DNA from: Lachnospiraceae bacterium
Lineage (GTDB): Bacteria > Bacillota > Clostridia > Lachnospirales > Lachnospiraceae
Length of the DNA stretch: 6,410 bases
NCBI GenBank assembly: GCA_017964745.1
Contig: JAGCRJ010000366.1
Location: 1-6,410 of the forward strand
Reading direction: 5' to 3'
Part shown: piece by piece, positions 5,268 to 6,410 of the stretch
How the letters are laid out: each line of letters opens with the position of its first letter
How positions within the stretch are numbered: position 1 is the stretch's first letter
The notes under the pieces: generated by a model
Told to the model about the DNA's origin: nothing
The model's database searches: none
Seen by the model: the letters and a program-made list of their open reading frames with translations, nothing else
Position numbers and translations under genes: made by a program

Positions 5268-6086
5268 TCATCTTGAGTAGGATCCGTACACATATCCGTA
5301 AGCGAGGACGTTTCCGTAGATCACGTGATCGTTCGCACGGTCCTTTACGTTCAGAAAGCCTGACCACAGAACATCGGCCCTGAACCATTCTTTGTCAAAT
5401 ACCGGAAATTCTCCTTCATATCTCATGTCCGGCTTATCCGCCATCGCATACACATAGATCATATAGTAATGATCGCCCGATCCTATCGGAGGGTAAGGTC
5501 CAACGTACTGTCCGGGATTTGCTCCCTCTTCAAGCTCCGTATCCGTAACCTCGGCATACCAGTGAACCCAGTTGCCGGCGGTCTCATCGACCATATATAT
5601 GACGTAATATGATGCACCTTCGACTTTATCGAAGGACAGCTGCGGTGAGAGATTCTGTCCCGCATCCGTATCGGTGATGCGGTCAGACCATCTGTCGCCT
5701 TCAAGGCTTTTCGATGTGACGTTCAGTGTTGCATTCATTCTGAAATCATCAATTGTTTTGTCGTAAGTTCCGTATCTCGACTTATATATGTAGTCTGTCA
5801 TTGTGTTCGCGGTTGCTACCGACATGAGAGCAAAGCAGCCGAGAATAAAAAGGAGAATGATGGAACCGCGCGGCGCGCGCCCTTTCTTGTGCCATATTAT
5901 TGCAAGGATAAGGAATATCAGGTGGAAGAACATCAGTATTATAAATAGAGCAAGACTGTCCTCTGTTTCTCCGACTCTTGTCCACTTGATAATGTATTTA
6001 AGGTCGGCGAAGAGGCACAGAGCATATGCCGCACCGTACAGCCATTTCATTACTTTTCCGTAAATAAGTTCATCTGCCTTTTTCAT
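5268..6086 (-). CDS. Membrane-anchored PEBP/YbhB-like (Raf kinase inhibitor-like) protein
   Basis: A 272-residue protein. The ATG at 6086 is preferred because GAGGA (6093-6097) lies six bases upstream; a TTG at 6092 in the same frame would have no gap to that site. It joins three hydrophobic segments (about 12-30, 44-67 and 74-95) to a C-terminal domain (about 118-268) of the phosphatidylethanolamine-binding protein type. PEBP signs are DAGQNLSPQLSF (141-152), YYVIYMVDETAGNWVHW (160-176, with the conserved HW at 175-176), and GPYPPIGSGDHYYMIYVYAM (196-215, with the GPxPPxG...H site and H206). The short loop KKGRAPRG between helices 2 and 3 is positively charged, so the N-terminus is inside and the PEBP domain probably outside. 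Most bacterial PEBPs are soluble or lipoproteins. Ligand and partner are unknown. It is the last gene of a DUF2975-YozG operon. Confidence 0.87.
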   Translation of the reverse strand: MKKADELIYGKVMKWLYGAAYALCLFADLKYIIKWTRVGETEDSLALFIILMFFHLIFLILAIIWHKKGRAPRGSIILLFILGCFALMSVATANTMTDYIYKSRYGTYDKTIDDFRMNATLNVTSKSLEGDRWSDRITDTDAGQNLSPQLSFDKVEGASYYVIYMVDETAGNWVHWYAEVTDTELEEGANPGQYVGPYPPIGSGDHYYMIYVYAMADKPDMRYEGEFPVFDKEWFRADVLWSGFLNVKDRANDHVIYGNVLAYGYVYGSYSR

Positions 6087-6088
6087 AT

Positions 6089-6301
6089 TCAATCCTCATC
6101 ATCCGTATATTCCATGATGTCTCCGGGCTGGCAGTCCAGTACCTTGCAGATGGAATTGAGCGTCTCGAACCTGATACCCTTCATCTTGCCGGTCTTAAGG
6201 TTTGACATGTTTACATTCGTAAGTCCAACCTTATCCGCAAGCTCATTGAGTGACATTTTTCTGTCCGCCATAACGCGGTCGAGTCTTATGATTATCGCCA
6301 T
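6089..6301 (-). CDS. YozG-like Cro/C1-type (XRE) helix-turn-helix regulator
   Basis: A 70-residue DNA-binding protein that is almost entirely one helix-turn-helix domain. It begins MAIIIRLDRVMADRKMSLNE, with helix 2 at ELADKVGL (20-27) and the recognition helix at TNVNMSNLKTGKMKGI (28-43). It ends with the family signature FETLNSICKVLDCQPGDIMEY (45-65). This pattern, including the CQPGDI(L/M)EY end, is that of the small YozG/HTH_26 regulators of Firmicutes. They commonly sit next to a DUF2975 membrane protein, as here. AAGGAGG (6307-6313) is five bases before the ATG and overlaps the stop of the upstream gene, so the genes are coupled. The downstream PEBP start lies close to its stop. It probably regulates this operon, but the operator is off the window. 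The domain call is firm; the target is inferred. Confidence 0.94.
   Translation of the reverse strand: MAIIIRLDRVMADRKMSLNELADKVGLTNVNMSNLKTGKMKGIRFETLNSICKVLDCQPGDIMEYTDDED
6093..6097 (-). promoter_or_regulatory. Ribosome binding site that decides the start of the PEBP gene
   Basis: GAGGA on the minus strand is 6 nt before the ATG at 6086. It lies inside the last codons of the upstream regulator gene, whose stop is at 6089-6091, so translation is closely linked. The TTG at 6092 would be too close to use it. Confidence 0.75.
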
Positions 6302-6311
6302 GGCTGCCTCC

Positions 6312-6410
6312 TTAGATAAAGCTGTTAACGTCTTCCTGAAGATCGAGACCTTTTTGGAAGATGAATGCGATCATGGCAATGACTGCGGATATCGCGAACA
6401 GATACCATGA
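6312..6410 (-). CDS. DUF2975-like membrane protein, C-terminal 32 residues (5' truncated by window)
   Basis: The last 32 codons of a gene entering from the right edge. They encode the end of a membrane helix (YLFAISAVIAMIAFIF) and the tail QKGLDLQEDVNSFI before a TAA. This helix-then-LQEE/D-type tail is what I expect at the C-terminus of DUF2975 proteins, and the YozG-like regulator directly downstream is their usual partner. Function is unknown for the family. With so few residues the assignment leans on gene context, so it stays moderate. The stop overlaps the ribosome binding site of the regulator, which supports an operon. Confidence 0.75.
   Translation of the reverse strand, partial: SWYLFAISAVIAMIAFIFQKGLDLQEDVNSFI

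Noticed and set aside
6090..6092. TTG start for the PEBP gene
   Set aside because: The GAGGA site would touch the TTG directly; the ATG two codons later has the right spacing.
6114..6410. 98-codon plus-strand frame running off the right edge
   Set aside because: It is antisense to the YozG-like regulator and the DUF2975-like end, both of which have clear protein signatures and ribosome binding sites.

Overview
The window reads as chromosomal DNA of a low-to-moderate GC Gram-positive anaerobe of the class Clostridia, perhaps Lachnospiraceae or a relative. This is inferred from the strong AAGGAGG-type ribosome binding sites, the rho-independent hairpins, and the family mix: AzlCD, an iron-type butanol/alcohol dehydrogenase, a YozG-like regulator next to DUF2975, and an AraC regulator of Firmicutes type. 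The genus cannot be fixed from the sequence. There are no rRNA or tRNA genes, CRISPR arrays, transposases or phage genes.

Layout from left to right: (1) plus strand 1-760: the 3' part of azlC and a complete azlD with overlapping stop and start, encoding a branched-chain amino acid exporter. (2) 899-1084 (+): a 61-residue protein with its own strong ribosome binding site, closed by a hairpin terminator at 1128-1161. (3) 1164-3059 (-): a two-gene operon made of an unrecognised 338-residue protein with a central membrane hairpin, then an AraC-family regulator. (4) 3186-4364 (+): a divergently transcribed NADPH-type iron/zinc alcohol dehydrogenase (BdhA/YqhD-like) with its own terminator. (5) 4499-5185 (+): an MgtC/SapB-family membrane protein behind a recognisable promoter. 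(6) 5268-6410 (-): an operon running in from the right edge, made of the end of a DUF2975-like membrane protein, a YozG-like Cro/C1 regulator, and a protein that joins three membrane segments to a PEBP/YbhB-like domain.

The convergent junction between the MgtC gene and the PEBP gene (5186-5267) is almost filled by a perfect 30-bp inverted repeat with a 6-nt loop. Its GAACAGGGGGACG core recurs with one mismatch in the terminator at 1127-1139, which suggests a dispersed repeat family.

Most genes are recognisable housekeeping or accessory functions, and I see no obvious new defence or mobile system. The points most worth a second look are the palindrome and its relative, the membrane-anchored PEBP protein in a YozG/DUF2975 operon, and the unknown membrane protein paired with an AraC regulator opposite the alcohol dehydrogenase.
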